Shown in pieces: positions 45,054 through 54,432 of a DNA stretch of 64,000 nucleotides (position 1 is the first letter of the stretch; each line of letters opens with the position of its first letter). The translations under genes and the position numbers were made by a program. The notes beneath the pieces were generated by a model. The model saw only the letters and a list, made by a program, of their open reading frames with translations, did no database searches and was not told the DNA's origin. The DNA is from Caballeronia turbans (GTDB lineage Bacteria > Pseudomonadota > Gammaproteobacteria > Burkholderiales > Burkholderiaceae): assembly GCA_001544655.2 (NCBI GenBank), contig FCOD02000007.1:186001-250000 (forward strand). Direction: 5' to 3'.

Positions 45054-47021
45054 TCAGCGCGACGGCTTCGAAGCCGGGTCGCCGCCGCTCCAGCCGTATT
45101 GCTTGATGGCGCGCTCGAGCTCCTCGGACTTGTCGGAGTCCAGACGCGAACCCGCCGGCGCGGTGGCGAACTGGGGCGACGCGCTGGCGCTCGCCTGCGT
45201 GCCGCGCGGCGACGCGTTCGTCTGCGCGACGGGCTGGCCCACGGCCGGCAGGACGCGCTGCACCGCCGGAGTCTGCGTGACGGGTTGCGCTGCTGCGGCC
45301 GCGGGCGGGCGCGGCACGGCGGCTTGCATCGTTGCCGCGGAAGGCGGCAGCGCGCTGCTCTGGTTGCCGGATTGCGGCGGCCGCGGCACGGCGGCCCGCG
45401 CGGCCGGCGCCGAAGGTTGCGGCGGATCTTCACCGAGGTAATACGCGCCACGCGGATTGGCCGGGCGAGCGGCCTGCGCGGGCGGCTCATCGCCGAGATA
45501 GTAGGGCGCGCGCGGATTTGCGGAACGCGGGCTCGCCGCGGCGGACGGCTGCGCGTCTTCGTCGCCGAGATAGTAGGGCGTGCGCGCCGCCTGCGTGACG
45601 GGAGCCGGAGCGGTTCTCGCCGCCGGCTGCGATGGCGCGGGCGCAGCGGCCTGCGTCGTCGCCTGCGCCGAGGGCGCGGGCGCGGCTGCCTGCGTGGGCG
45701 CTTGCGCGGCGGGCGCGGGCTTTGTCATCGTCGTGGCGACGGTAGGCGCGGCGGGCGGTGCGATCGTCATCGCGGTGATCGCGGCGGTGGCCGCCTGAGC
45801 ACGCGCGATCTTCTCGGCACGGGATTCGTAGGCGGCTTCGTCGTCGGTCTGGCGCGCGGCGGCGCTGCGTTGACCCGCACGCCGCTCCACGGGGGGGCGC
45901 TGCGCGAAGATGTTCGGCTTCGTCGTTGGCGCGCCCGCTGCAACGTTTGCCTGTGCGGGAAGCGGCGCGGGCGGGGCGGCGGCCGCTGCCGTGTTCGTCG
46001 CGTCGGGCGTATTCGCGGCGGCCGGCGGTGGCGTCGTGCCCGGCACCTTTTTGGCGAGCGCCGCCGCTGCCGTCGGCGCGAGCCATCCCGCGTGGGAGAC
46101 CACGCGTTCGAGCATGGTCTGGGATTCCATGTTGCTGCCGTCGAGCGCGAGTGCCTCGCCCGCGTTCTGCTGCACGCAGGCCCACGCCGAGGTCCGCTCG
46201 CAGGCGCGTGCGAGCTGCAACGCGGCGTCACGCTGCGCTTCACGCTTGACCAGTTCGTCTTTCAGGCTTTCGTAGTCCGCACGCGCCTGTTGCTGCGCCG
46301 GAAGAACTCTGAGGCGCGCGCGGGCGGTAGCGAGATCGTGTTGATCCAGCGCGGCGCGTACGCCTTGCAGCGTATCGCCGGAGGTGAGTGCGCGCGCATC
46401 GGCCAGGACGCGATGTTCGGCGGCAGCCGGCGCGTCCGTCGCGCCGCGCATGAGCGAACCGACCTTGGAGTCGATCGCGCCCGAGACGCTGTGATCGGCT
46501 GACGGCGTGCCGCCGCCGTCGGAATCGCCGAGCTGGTAATAGAACATGGCGCCGAGCAGCAGTACGAGCCCGCATGCGCTCGCAATGACCGTCTTCTTCG
46601 TGTTCCAGCGCTCGGAGCCGGGCAGGGCATCGGGATCGTTGCCGGAGTCGGCATAGGCGTTGCGTGCCGACTCCTCGGCGCGGCGCGCGCGATATTCCGC
46701 CGCCTTCTGAGCGATGCGCTCGCTCGCGCGCTCGGTCCAGCGAGGGCGCAGGCCCGGCTCGACACGCTCGGTGCCATCGGAGCCGATCGCAGAAGACGCC
46801 GATGCCGATGCCGATGCCGATGCCGATGCGAGCGGCGCGGCCGCTTCTTCGAAAACATTCTTGCGCGGCTTGCCCGAGGCGGTCTCGCGCTGCTGGCCGA
46901 ACGCGGCGTTGCGGTCGGCGCCGCAATTGGGGCAACTGTCGGCGTTTTTGCGCACCGTGCTGCCGCACCGCTGGCAGACGACGGAGAACATGGATGCGGG
47001 GAACGTCAGACGCGTGGTCAT
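45054..47021 (-). CDS. Zinc-ribbon, single-pass membrane protein with Pro/Ala-rich domain and three YYLGDE units
   Basis: A 655-residue protein of unrecognised function. A zinc ribbon (C16xxC19...C30xxC33) is followed by an (Ala-Ser)n tract near 65-76, a charged region, one membrane helix at about 144-164 (TVIASACGLVLLLGAMFYY), a helical part around 230-300, and a long Pro/Ala-rich low-complexity tail. Near 480-530 the unit PYYLGDE or AYYLGED occurs three times. ATG 47021 (MTTRLTF) is chosen because GAGGG precedes it; an in-frame ATG at 47042 and others upstream have no ribosome site. No neighbour suggests a pathway. A zinc ribbon with one helix and a Pro-rich tail suggests a cell-envelope scaffold. 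Confidence 0.75.
   Translation of the reverse strand: MTTRLTFPASMFSVVCQRCGSTVRKNADSCPNCGADRNAAFGQQRETASGKPRKNVFEEAAAPLASASASASASASSAIGSDGTERVEPGLRPRWTERASERIAQKAAEYRARRAEESARNAYADSGNDPDALPGSERWNTKKTVIASACGLVLLLGAMFYYQLGDSDGGGTPSADHSVSGAIDSKVGSLMRGATDAPAAAEHRVLADARALTSGDTLQGVRAALDQHDLATARARLRVLPAQQQARADYESLKDELVKREAQRDAALQLARACERTSAWACVQQNAGEALALDGSNMESQTMLERVVSHAGWLAPTAAAALAKKVPGTTPPPAAANTPDATNTAAAAAPPAPLPAQANVAAGAPTTKPNIFAQRPPVERRAGQRSAAARQTDDEAAYESRAEKIARAQAATAAITAMTIAPPAAPTVATTMTKPAPAAQAPTQAAAPAPSAQATTQAAAPAPSQPAARTAPAPVTQAARTPYYLGDEDAQPSAAASPRSANPRAPYYLGDEPPAQAARPANPRGAYYLGEDPPQPSAPAARAAVPRPPQSGNQSSALPPSAATMQAAVPRPPAAAAAQPVTQTPAVQRVLPAVGQPVAQTNASPRGTQASASASPQFATAPAGSRLDSDKSEELERAIKQYGWSGGDPASKPSR
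46795..46830. repeat. Hexanucleotide repeat (GATGCC)n inside the zinc-ribbon gene
   Basis: Four perfect GATGCC units with a one-base-variant unit on each side, encoding alternating Ala-Ser on the minus strand. Unit gain or loss keeps the frame, so length variation would change only the linker. Confidence 0.85.
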
Positions 47022-47642
47022 GCTGGAGCCCTCGAAGGACATGTGCGTGAGGTTGCCAAAATCGCGTGGCCGCCAATGCGCGCCGGGTCGTCGCGCCTGT
47101 ACGCAGGAACGCAGTCCCGCAACAGCAATCCTTCGTATTCTCTCACCGCGCGCCATGCGCGCCGGCGGGAACGAATTCCGACTATGGTTCAAGCGCTATC
47201 GGACGTCAATTGCCTTTCGCACCTATTTCCGGCCCCCACGACTTAAGCGACTACACCATTGTGTCGTGCCTCGTAGGCCGTCTGGCGCATGCGACGCCTG
47301 ACCGGGCCGCGCAAAGCGTCTCGCTTCTCTCGCTCACGATATTTCTGACATTTTGGGATCGCGCCGGCGGTTTTGAACCGCCAATCCTTAGCCGTTAGCC
47401 GACAAGGCCGCGCGATGGCCGGATAACCCACTGATGCCAAAGCGTTTCCCGCGCTCGCCGAAGCGTTGTTCCGCGCCCACGCCGGGCGTTTAAACACGAT
47501 TTGATCGAATTGACGGATGCCGATAAGCCATTGATAAGCGATCCGAAGTATTGCGAAAAAATCCGCAGAGTCCGCAAACGACGAAGGCCGCGACGCGAAT
47601 GTCGCGCCGCGGCCCTCGTCAGGCTGACCGGAAGCCGAAGCC
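47022..47642. other. Intergenic region with no recognisable gene
   Basis: This stretch of 621 bases lies upstream of the zinc-ribbon gene and downstream of the aldehyde dehydrogenase gene. It contains GGCGGTTTTGAACCGCC (about 47365-47385), an inverted repeat resembling a tRNA arm, but no full tRNA can be folded. The dehydrogenase terminator lies at 47586-47614. Short frames here have no family similarity. Confidence 0.5.
47586..47614 (-). terminator. Hairpin terminator of the aldehyde dehydrogenase gene
   Basis: GGCCGCG pairs with CGCGGCC, extended by an inner GCGCGA/TCGCGT-type stem, giving about 13 bp with a 3-base loop. On the minus strand it follows the gene's stop by about 28 bases; the T-run after it is short, so strength is moderate. 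Confidence 0.6.
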
Positions 47643-49226
47643 TTACTCGGCCAGTTGCAGCTTGCCGTCGATGCGGCGGTTCAGGCCGAGCGGATTGTCC
47701 GTCTTCAATGCGTCGGGCAGGAGCGCGTCAGGCAGATCCTGATAGCTCACCGGACGCAGGAAGCGGTTGATCGCGAGGCTGCCGACGGAGGTCGAGCGGC
47801 CATCGGCCGTGGACGGGAACGGGCCGCCGTGAACCATCGCGTGGCCGACTTCCACGCCGGTGCCGAAGCCGTTCACCAGCAGACGGCCGGTGCGGCGTTC
47901 GAGCGCGGGCAGGACGCGCTTTGCATCGGCGTAGTCCGCCTCGTCGATGTGCAGCGCCGAGGTCAACTGGCCTTCCAGCGATTCGACCAGATCCAGCATG
48001 GTTGCGAGATCCGGGCAACGCACGACGAGGGACGACGCGCCGAAGATCTCTTCCTGCAGTTCGTGGCTTGCGCGGAACGCGTCGGCGGTGGTGACGAACA
48101 GCGCCGACTGGCCCTGATTCTCGCCTTTCGCCTCGACGCCGCGCGCGGCGGTCGTCACGCCCGCATGTTCGGCGGCGCGCTCGACGGCGCCCTGATAGGT
48201 CTTGCAGATGCCCGGCGTGAGCATCGTCTGCGCGGCGGTTTCCGAAAGCGCTGCTGACGCCGCCGCGATGAACTTGTCGAGATCCGGACCGTCGACGGCA
48301 AGCACCAGGCCTGGATTCGTGCAGAACTGGCCCGCGCCGAGCACGAGCGAACCCACGAACGCCTTGGCAATGGCTTCGCCGCGGTTCTTGAGCGCCGCCG
48401 GGAACAGCAGAACCGGGTTGATGCTGCTCATTTCCGCGTAGACGGGAATCGGCTCGGTGCGGGCTGCCGCGAGTTTCATCAGCGCCGTGCCGCCGCCGCG
48501 CGAGCCGGTGAAGCCGGCCGCCTTGATGCGGTTGTCCTTGACGAGGCCCTGGCCGACGTCACGGCCGCTGTCGAACAGGAGCGAGAACGTGCCTTCGGGC
48601 ATGCCGCAATCTTTCACCGCTTTTTGCACCGCGCGGCCGACCAGCTCCGCCGTGCCAGGATGCGCCGAGTGCGCCTTGACGATGACGGGGCAGCCGGCTG
48701 CGAGTGCCGAAGCCGTATCGCCGCCCGCGACCGAGAATGCGAGCGGGAAGTTGCTCGCGCCGAACACGGCGACCGGGCCGACGCCGATGTGGCGCAGGCG
48801 CAGATCGACGCGCGGCAGCGGCTTGCGCTCGGGCTGCGCGGGATCGATGCGCACGCCGAGGAAGTCGCCGTTGCGGACCACGTCCGCGAACATGCGCAAC
48901 TGGCCGACCGTGCGGCCGCGCTCGCCTTCGAGGCGCGCACGCGGCAGGCCGCTTTCGATCATGCAGCGCTCGATCAGGTCGTCGCCGATCTCGAGGATGT
49001 TCTGCGCGATCGTTTCAAGAAACTTCGCGCGCGCCTCGGGCGCGGTTTCGCGATAAACGTCGAACGCGGCCCATGCGAGGGCGCACGCGCGGTCGAGATC
49101 GGCGAGCGTCGCGCCGCCGAAAGCCGGTTCGATGGCCGCGCCGGTCGACGCGTTGACGGCCTTGATCGAGCCGTTCGAGCCGAAAACCGATTGCTGACCG
49201 ATGAGCAGGTTGCCAGTGAGTTGCAT
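47643..49226 (-). CDS. Alpha-ketoglutaric semialdehyde (2,5-dioxovalerate) dehydrogenase family
   Basis: A 527-residue NAD(P)-dependent aldehyde dehydrogenase. The catalytic Cys is about C302 in [14 protein letters not shown], and the activating Glu is in [26 protein letters not shown] matches the KGSADH subgroup, which makes 2-oxoglutarate at the end of pentose, glucarate or hydroxyproline breakdown. It is divergent from a LysR regulator across a 156-base region with a dyad, suggesting substrate-induced control. The next step outward (dehydratases) is not adjacent. Confidence 0.9.
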   Translation of the reverse strand: MQLTGNLLIGQQSVFGSNGSIKAVNASTGAAIEPAFGGATLADLDRACALAWAAFDVYRETAPEARAKFLETIAQNILEIGDDLIERCMIESGLPRARLEGERGRTVGQLRMFADVVRNGDFLGVRIDPAQPERKPLPRVDLRLRHIGVGPVAVFGASNFPLAFSVAGGDTASALAAGCPVIVKAHSAHPGTAELVGRAVQKAVKDCGMPEGTFSLLFDSGRDVGQGLVKDNRIKAAGFTGSRGGGTALMKLAAARTEPIPVYAEMSSINPVLLFPAALKNRGEAIAKAFVGSLVLGAGQFCTNPGLVLAVDGPDLDKFIAAASAALSETAAQTMLTPGICKTYQGAVERAAEHAGVTTAARGVEAKGENQGQSALFVTTADAFRASHELQEEIFGASSLVVRCPDLATMLDLVESLEGQLTSALHIDEADYADAKRVLPALERRTGRLLVNGFGTGVEVGHAMVHGGPFPSTADGRSTSVGSLAINRFLRPVSYQDLPDALLPDALKTDNPLGLNRRIDGKLQLAE

Positions 49227-49291
49227 GTTGTCTCGTCCTTCCTTTGAATGATCGTGGCGGCCAGTTGTACGATGACTGCCTCATGCCCGAC

Positions 49292-49318
49292 TATACGGCG
49301 TTGCGCGTGGCCCGTATA
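49292..49318. promoter_or_regulatory. Inverted repeat, probable LysR operator
   Basis: TATACGG (49292-49298) and CCGTATA (49312-49318) are perfect inverted arms 13 bases apart, between the divergent dehydrogenase and LysR genes. The right arm includes TATACT at 49315-49320, a good -10 for the LysR gene, fitting autoregulation. Confidence 0.7.
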
Positions 49319-49382
49319 CTGAAACCTTTCCATCGCTTGATCGCTTTTAGGAATCACCTCGCGCGCTCCCGCAGGCCGACGA

Positions 49383-50318
49383 ATGAAGAACACGCTCGAT
49401 GTATTGATGTCGCGGCTGCGCATGAAGCAGTTGCAGTTGCTGATCGCGCTGGACGACCACAAATCGCTGCACAAGGCGTCGAGCGCAATGGCGATGACGC
49501 AATCCGCCGCGAGCAAGGCGCTCGCCGAACTCGAATCGATGCTGGAGGCGCCGCTCTTCGAGCGCGCGAAGAGCGGACTGATTCCGAATCCGTTCGGCCG
49601 CTGCGTGGTGCGCTACGCGCGCGTGCTGGCCGCCGATCTGAACGCGCTGTGCCAGGAAGTCGCGCAAATCCGCGCGGGCACGGGCGGGCGCCTGACGGTC
49701 GGCACGATCATGGGCGCGGTGCCGGGCGTCGTCGCGCCGATCGTCAATGAGATGCACGCGAGGCACCCCGATCTCGCCATCGAGATCGTCGAGGATACAA
49801 GTGCGCGCATGCTGCCGATGCTCGACGACGGCCGCGTCGATCTCGTGATCGGCAGGTCGAGCGTGTCGGATCAGCCGTCGAAATATCACTATCAGCCGCT
49901 CGCGGACGAGCCGCTTTGCATCGTCGTCGGCCACGCTCACGAGCGCACGGGCGAAGAGGACGTCCGTTTCGCGGATCTCGCCCGTTACCGCTGGGTCACC
50001 TATCCGAGCTACATGCCGATGAGCGCGCTGCTCGAGCGCGAGCTCGATCTCGCCGGCCTGCCGATGCCGTCAAACCCGATTTCTACCGCCTCGCCGCTCA
50101 TGACCGTGACGCTGCTGCAGGAGAGCCCGGAACTCGTGTCGATCCTGCCGGCAAGCGTCGCGAAGGTTTTCGAGCGTCACGGCATGCTGCGCATCCTCCC
50201 GGTGCGCATGAAATCGAAGTCGCAGACCTACGGCATCGTCACGCGCAAGGGCGGGGAACTCTCGCCGGCCGCGCGCCAGTTCGTGCAGATGCTGCGCGAG
50301 CAGAGCCGGCCGCATTGA
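49383..50318 (+). CDS. LysR-family regulator divergent from the dehydrogenase
   Basis: A 311-residue regulator. The winged helix at about 10-70 (RLRMKQLQLLIALDDHKSLHKASSAMAMTQSAASKALAELE) resembles the GbpR/Cbl-like branch of LysR; the effector domain follows with GTIMGAVPGVVAPIVNEM. It likely controls the adjacent ketoglutarate-semialdehyde-type dehydrogenase in response to a sugar-acid intermediate. It converges on the methyltransferase gene with a 3-base gap. Confidence 0.9.
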   Translation: MKNTLDVLMSRLRMKQLQLLIALDDHKSLHKASSAMAMTQSAASKALAELESMLEAPLFERAKSGLIPNPFGRCVVRYARVLAADLNALCQEVAQIRAGTGGRLTVGTIMGAVPGVVAPIVNEMHARHPDLAIEIVEDTSARMLPMLDDGRVDLVIGRSSVSDQPSKYHYQPLADEPLCIVVGHAHERTGEEDVRFADLARYRWVTYPSYMPMSALLERELDLAGLPMPSNPISTASPLMTVTLLQESPELVSILPASVAKVFERHGMLRILPVRMKSKSQTYGIVTRKGGELSPAARQFVQMLREQSRPH

Positions 50319-50321
50319 GAT

Positions 50322-51101
50322 TCAGCGCGTCGCGACGATGAAGATGCGCGGGAAGGGCAGCAGCACCGTGCCGTCGTCGAGCACCGCGTAGGCCGCTTCC
50401 AGCCCGGCGCGATAGCGCTCGAGGAACGCGGTCGTTTCCTGTGCATCGAGCTTTGCGAGGAACGGCCGCAGCCCGCTGCCCTTGAACCATTCGATGACAG
50501 CATCGACGCCGCCCGCGAGCGGGTGATGGTACGTGGTGCGCCACACGTCGACGCCCGCGCAATGCGGTTTGAGCAGCGAGTAATACGCATCCGCCCGATA
50601 GCGCGCGGTGCGTTCCACGCCTTTCAGCTTGTCGCGCCACGGACCGTCGGCGGCGGTTTCGCGCATCAGCCGATGCGCGGGCTCGTCGAGGTTGTCCGGC
50701 ATCTGCACGGCCAACTGGCCGCCCTTCGACAATTTGCCGACGAGCGATGGAAACACCGTCTCGTGATCGGGCACCCACTGCAGCGACGCGTTCGCGAGGA
50801 TCAGATCGAACGGGCCTTCGCCCTGCCACGCGGAAATATCGGCGAGTTCGAATTCGACGTCCCGGAGGCGCTTTCTCGCCGACTCGATCATGTCGCTGGA
50901 ATTATCGACGCCGACGACGCGCGCGTGCGGCGCGTAGTCGACAAGCGTTTCGGTCGAGTTGCCGGGGCCGCAGCCGAGATCCACCGCCGTGCGCGCCGCC
51001 TTTGCCTGCGTCGCGTTCAGGAGGTCCCGCACGGGGCGCGTGCGCTCCGCTTCGAAGAGCGTGTACTGGCGGGCCTGCCAGTCGGCCGAGGATGTCGTCA
51101 T
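50322..51101 (-). CDS. tam: Trans-aconitate 2-methyltransferase
   Basis: A 259-residue class I SAM-dependent methyltransferase. The SAM motif VDLGCGPGNST is at about 40-50. LILANASLQWVPDHETVFPSL and QLAVQMPDNLDEPAHRLMRE are strongly characteristic of Tam, which methylates trans-aconitate, an inhibitor of the TCA cycle. ATG 51101 is chosen because the domain starts immediately; a much longer in-frame extension upstream is antisense to the histidine kinase and not real. Confidence 0.92.
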   Translation of the reverse strand: MTTSSADWQARQYTLFEAERTRPVRDLLNATQAKAARTAVDLGCGPGNSTETLVDYAPHARVVGVDNSSDMIESARKRLRDVEFELADISAWQGEGPFDLILANASLQWVPDHETVFPSLVGKLSKGGQLAVQMPDNLDEPAHRLMRETAADGPWRDKLKGVERTARYRADAYYSLLKPHCAGVDVWRTTYHHPLAGGVDAVIEWFKGSGLRPFLAKLDAQETTAFLERYRAGLEAAYAVLDDGTVLLPFPRIFIVATR

Positions 51102-51416
51102 ATCGGGCTCCGGTCGATTGTGTGAAGGGAACAGGCGCAATTCTGCACGTTCCAGCCGATCTGTCGATCGTATGCGTGCCGAAACCTCGTGGCGGAATTT
51201 GAAAGGAACACTGAATCCAGTGCCCGATCGAGGCTTCAGGGAAAGTCTCGGAAAGTTCAAGGGAAGACTGGGATATGCACCATCGGCGCGGGCATCGCGC
51301 CTATACTGGCGAAGCATTCGCGTGCGGCCGCGGGCGACACCGGGACGTGCTTTCGACTGCATATCACGATCACCGCGCGCCGTCCTCCGGCGCCTTAAGC
51401 AATCGGGGGCTCGCAG
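51102..51416. other. Divergent intergenic region between tam and the histidine kinase
   Basis: 315 bases without a gene. TATACT near 51302 is a possible -10 for the kinase but lacks a good -35. A stem GGCGC...GCGCC lies just before it. No other signal is clear. Confidence 0.4.
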
Positions 51417-52643
51417 ATGAACGACACGTCGGTCGGCTTGAAGGGTCTCGTTGCCGCGCTGCGCGAGCAACAACACGCACTCACCGAGCGATGGATGAAG
51501 CTCGTGTTCGGCGATCAGGAAGTCGAACATTCCGATCAACTCACCTACCGGCAGCTCGCGGATCATCTGCCGAGCATCTTCGAGGAAATCTGCGTCGTGC
51601 TGGAATCGCGCAATCTGCGCGACCAGGAAGGCGCGATCGAGCGCGACGCGCGCCAGCACGGGCAATGGCGCTGGCAGCAGGGCTATCGTGTGGACGAACT
51701 CGTGCGCGAGCTCGATCTGTTCCGTCAGGCGCTGCTGCTCGCGATCGGCGAGTACGCCAGCACGCACGAGGATTTGTCCCGCGCCGACGAGGAGCACGCG
51801 CGCCTCATGACCGACGAGGTGGTGAGCTTCGTCACGCTCGCGTCGATACGCGAGGCGATTGGCGAGCGCGATCGCAAGATCGACGAATACACCGGCATGC
51901 TGGAGCGCGCGAACTACGAACTGACGCTGCGGCAGAAACTCATCGGCGATCTCTATGAGACGCGCATGCAGATCGCGCGGCGCGTCGCGCACGATCTGCG
52001 CAACTTCCTGAACGTGTTTTCGACGGCGCTGCAGCTCGCCGGGCGCTCGCCCGCGAAGCGCGATACGGCGCTCGGTCTCGCGAACCGGCAGGTCGCCGAC
52101 ATGGCGACGCTCGTCGACGAAATGGTCGAATATTCGAAAGTGCTCGGCGACGATTCGCTGTTCACGGTCGAGCCGTTCGATCTCGTCGGCCTGTTCGACG
52201 AACTGATGCAGGCGTGCCGCGTCTCGACCGAGGCGAAGGGGCTCAAGCTCATCGGCCAGTTCGATCCGGCGCTCGGCGCGGTGACGTCGAACCGGCTGAA
52301 GGTCAAGCAGGTCGCGCTGAATCTGCTGACGAACGCGATCAAGTACACGTCGTCGGGCGAGATCGTCCTGGCGATCGCGGCGGCGCCCGATGAGCAATGG
52401 AAGCTGCGCGTCGCCGACACGGGCGTGGGCATCGGCGCGGCGGATCAGGAGCGCGTGTTCCAGGAATTCGAGCGCGCCGCCGATGACGACATTCCCGGCG
52501 CGGGACTCGGGCTTGCGATCGTCAAGGAATTGTCGCGCACACTGGAAGGCGAGTTGCGGTTCCAGTCGGCGAAAGGCCACGGCAGCGTGTTCGAGGTGAC
52601 GTTCCCGATGGTGCTGAAGCCGAAGCCCGCGCAAACCAGATAA
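51417..52643 (+). CDS. Soluble histidine kinase with RsbRD-like N-terminal sensor
   Basis: A 408-residue kinase without membrane segments. Residues 1-165 (VAALREQQHALTERWMKLVFG, then QWRWQQGYRVDELVRELDLFRQALL) resemble the globin-like RsbRD N-terminal domain. The H-box is RRVAHDLRNFLNVF with phospho-acceptor His192. The ATPase has LNLLTNAIKY, DTGVGIG and GAGLGLAIVKEL. No response regulator is adjacent, so it is an orphan kinase. The sensed signal is unknown; RsbR-type domains act in general-stress sensing in other bacteria. Confidence 0.88.
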   Translation: MNDTSVGLKGLVAALREQQHALTERWMKLVFGDQEVEHSDQLTYRQLADHLPSIFEEICVVLESRNLRDQEGAIERDARQHGQWRWQQGYRVDELVRELDLFRQALLLAIGEYASTHEDLSRADEEHARLMTDEVVSFVTLASIREAIGERDRKIDEYTGMLERANYELTLRQKLIGDLYETRMQIARRVAHDLRNFLNVFSTALQLAGRSPAKRDTALGLANRQVADMATLVDEMVEYSKVLGDDSLFTVEPFDLVGLFDELMQACRVSTEAKGLKLIGQFDPALGAVTSNRLKVKQVALNLLTNAIKYTSSGEIVLAIAAAPDEQWKLRVADTGVGIGAADQERVFQEFERAADDDIPGAGLGLAIVKELSRTLEGELRFQSAKGHGSVFEVTFPMVLKPKPAQTR

Positions 52644-52645
52644 AA

Positions 52646-52673
52646 AAGGCGAACGGGTTGCCCCGTCCGCCTT
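52646..52673 (-). terminator. Rho-independent terminator of ahpF
   Basis: On the minus strand AAGGCGGACGGGG pairs with CCCGTTCGCCTT (one mismatch) around a short loop, followed by TTTTTT. It is 25 bases after the ahpF stop. On the plus strand the stem is present but no T-run follows, so it mainly serves ahpF. Confidence 0.85.
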
Positions 52674-52698
52674 CCGGTCACTACGACGCCCGCTACGC

Positions 52699-54285
52699 TC
52701 AGGCCGCCGCTTCTTCTTCGACCACTGCCTCGTCTTCCACCGACGCGCGGATCAGATGATCGAACGCCGACAGCGATGCCTTCGCGCCGTCGCCGGCCGC
52801 GATCACGATTTGCTTGTACGGCACCGTCGTCACGTCGCCGGCGGCGAACACGCCCGGCAGCGAGGTCGCGCCCTTCGCGTCGACGACGATCTCGCCGTGC
52901 TTCGACAGTTCCACCGTGCCCTTCAGCCATTCGGTGTTCGGCACGAGGCCGATCTGCACGAACACGCCTTCCAGCTCGACATGCTGGCTCACACCTGTCG
53001 CGCGCTCCGTGTACGTGATGCCGTTCACTTTCTTGCCGTCGCCGGTGATTTCGGTCGTCTGCGCCTGCGTGACGATGGTCACGTTCGACAGGCTGCGCAG
53101 CTTCTTCTGCAGCACTGCATCGGCGCGCAGCTCGTTGCCGAACTCGATCAGCGTGACCGCCGAGACGATGCCCGCGAGATCGATCGCCGCTTCCACGCCG
53201 GAATTCCCGCCGCCCACCACCGCGACGCGCTTGCCCTTGAAGAGCGGGCCGTCGCAGTGCGGGCAGTACGCCACGCCGCGGCCGCGATACTCGCGCTCGC
53301 CCGGCACGTTGATCTCACGCCAGCGCGCACCGGTCGACAGAATCACCGTCTTCGCCTTCAGCACCGCGCCGCTCGCCAGATGGATCTCGTTGATGCGGCC
53401 CGGCACGAGCTTTTCGGCGCGCTGCACGTCCATCACGTCGACTTCATAGCTTTTCACGTGCTCTTCGAGCGCGGTCGCGAACTTCGGTCCTTCGGTCTCT
53501 TTCACGGAGACGAAGTTTTCGATCGCCATCGTGTCGAGCACCTGGCCGCCGAAGCGCTCCGCGACGACGCCCGTCGCGATGCCCTTGCGCGCCGAATAAA
53601 TCGCCGCCGCCGCGCCTGCGGGACCGCCGCCGACGATCAGCGTGTCGAAAACCGGCTTGTTTTCCAGTTCCTTCGCCGCGCGCGCCGATGCACCCGTGTC
53701 CAGTTTCGCCAGGATTTCCTTTACGCCCATGCGGCCTGAACCGAAGCTGTCGCCGTTGACGAACATCATCGGCACGGACATGACCTGGCGGTCTTCCACT
53801 TCCTTCTGGAACAGCGCGCCGTCGATCGCGACGTGCTTGATGCGCGGGTTGATGATCGCCATCACGTTCAGCGCCTGCACCACTTCCGGGCAGTTCTGGC
53901 ACGACAGCGAGAAATACGTCTCGAACGCGTAGTCGCCGTCGAGATTGCGAATCTGCTCGATGGTGGCGTCGTCGAGCTTGATCGGGTGGCCGCCGGCTTG
54001 CAGAAGCGCAAGCACGAGCGACGTGAATTCATGGCCCATCGGAATGCCGGCGAACCGGATGCCCGCGGGCTTGCCCGCCTCGCCGATGGTGAAGGACGGA
54101 CGACGCACGCTGGCGTCCTCTTTCTCGACGACGCTGATCTGGTGCGACAGCGAGGCGATTTCGCCGAGCAGGCTTTTCAGCTCGCGCGATTTGTCGCCGT
54201 CGTCGAGGAAGGCGACGAGTTCGATCGGCCGGGTGACTTTTTCCAGATACGCTTTTAATTGATTCTTGAGATTGGCGTCGAGCAT
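52699..54285 (-). CDS. ahpF: Alkyl hydroperoxide reductase subunit F
   Basis: A 528-residue flavoprotein that reduces AhpC with NAD(P)H. The N-terminal double-thioredoxin domain has [12 protein letters not shown]; the FAD site is [17 protein letters not shown], the NAD site [17 protein letters not shown], and the active disulfide CPHC is in [14 protein letters not shown]. It follows ahpC by 147 bases containing two hairpins and is ended by a strong terminator. The C-terminus has a short acidic Glu-rich tail ([12 protein letters not shown]). Confidence 0.95.
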   Translation of the reverse strand: MLDANLKNQLKAYLEKVTRPIELVAFLDDGDKSRELKSLLGEIASLSHQISVVEKEDASVRRPSFTIGEAGKPAGIRFAGIPMGHEFTSLVLALLQAGGHPIKLDDATIEQIRNLDGDYAFETYFSLSCQNCPEVVQALNVMAIINPRIKHVAIDGALFQKEVEDRQVMSVPMMFVNGDSFGSGRMGVKEILAKLDTGASARAAKELENKPVFDTLIVGGGPAGAAAAIYSARKGIATGVVAERFGGQVLDTMAIENFVSVKETEGPKFATALEEHVKSYEVDVMDVQRAEKLVPGRINEIHLASGAVLKAKTVILSTGARWREINVPGEREYRGRGVAYCPHCDGPLFKGKRVAVVGGGNSGVEAAIDLAGIVSAVTLIEFGNELRADAVLQKKLRSLSNVTIVTQAQTTEITGDGKKVNGITYTERATGVSQHVELEGVFVQIGLVPNTEWLKGTVELSKHGEIVVDAKGATSLPGVFAAGDVTTVPYKQIVIAAGDGAKASLSAFDHLIRASVEDEAVVEEEAAA

Positions 54286-54336
54286 GGCGATGTCCGTTCC
54301 TTGACTTTGGGTGGTGCAGACGCACCTCGCCGCGAC

Positions 54337-54402
54337 GCTGCGTTTATCGCAGCGCCGGACGAAGGCGTCTTTAGGGGTGAACCTGCCGCTGAACCGCGGC
54401 AG
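54337..54402 (-). other. Two hairpins between ahpC and ahpF
   Basis: CTGCCGC/GCGGCAG (54383-54402, 7 bp, 6-base loop) and GCTGCG/CGCAGC (54337-54353, 6 bp, 5-base loop) lie after the ahpC stop. Another short stem with a T-rich loop (CTCGT/ACGAG) lies directly at the ahpC end. They may slow or partly stop transcription so that AhpC exceeds AhpF. Confidence 0.6.
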
Positions 54403-54432
54403 ATCCGATGCAGCGCTCGTAAAAAACGAGAC

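Noticed and set aside
47344-47420. tRNA-like arm GGCGGTTCAAAACCGCC with partial acceptor-like pairing on the minus strand
   Set aside because: Only about 57 bases lie between the would-be acceptor strands, the anticodon arm cannot be folded and no CCA follows. At most a degenerate tRNA piece.
51102-52634. In-frame extension of tam on the minus strand, opposite the histidine kinase
   Set aside because: The extension is antisense to a kinase with all motifs intact; Tam domain begins at 51101.
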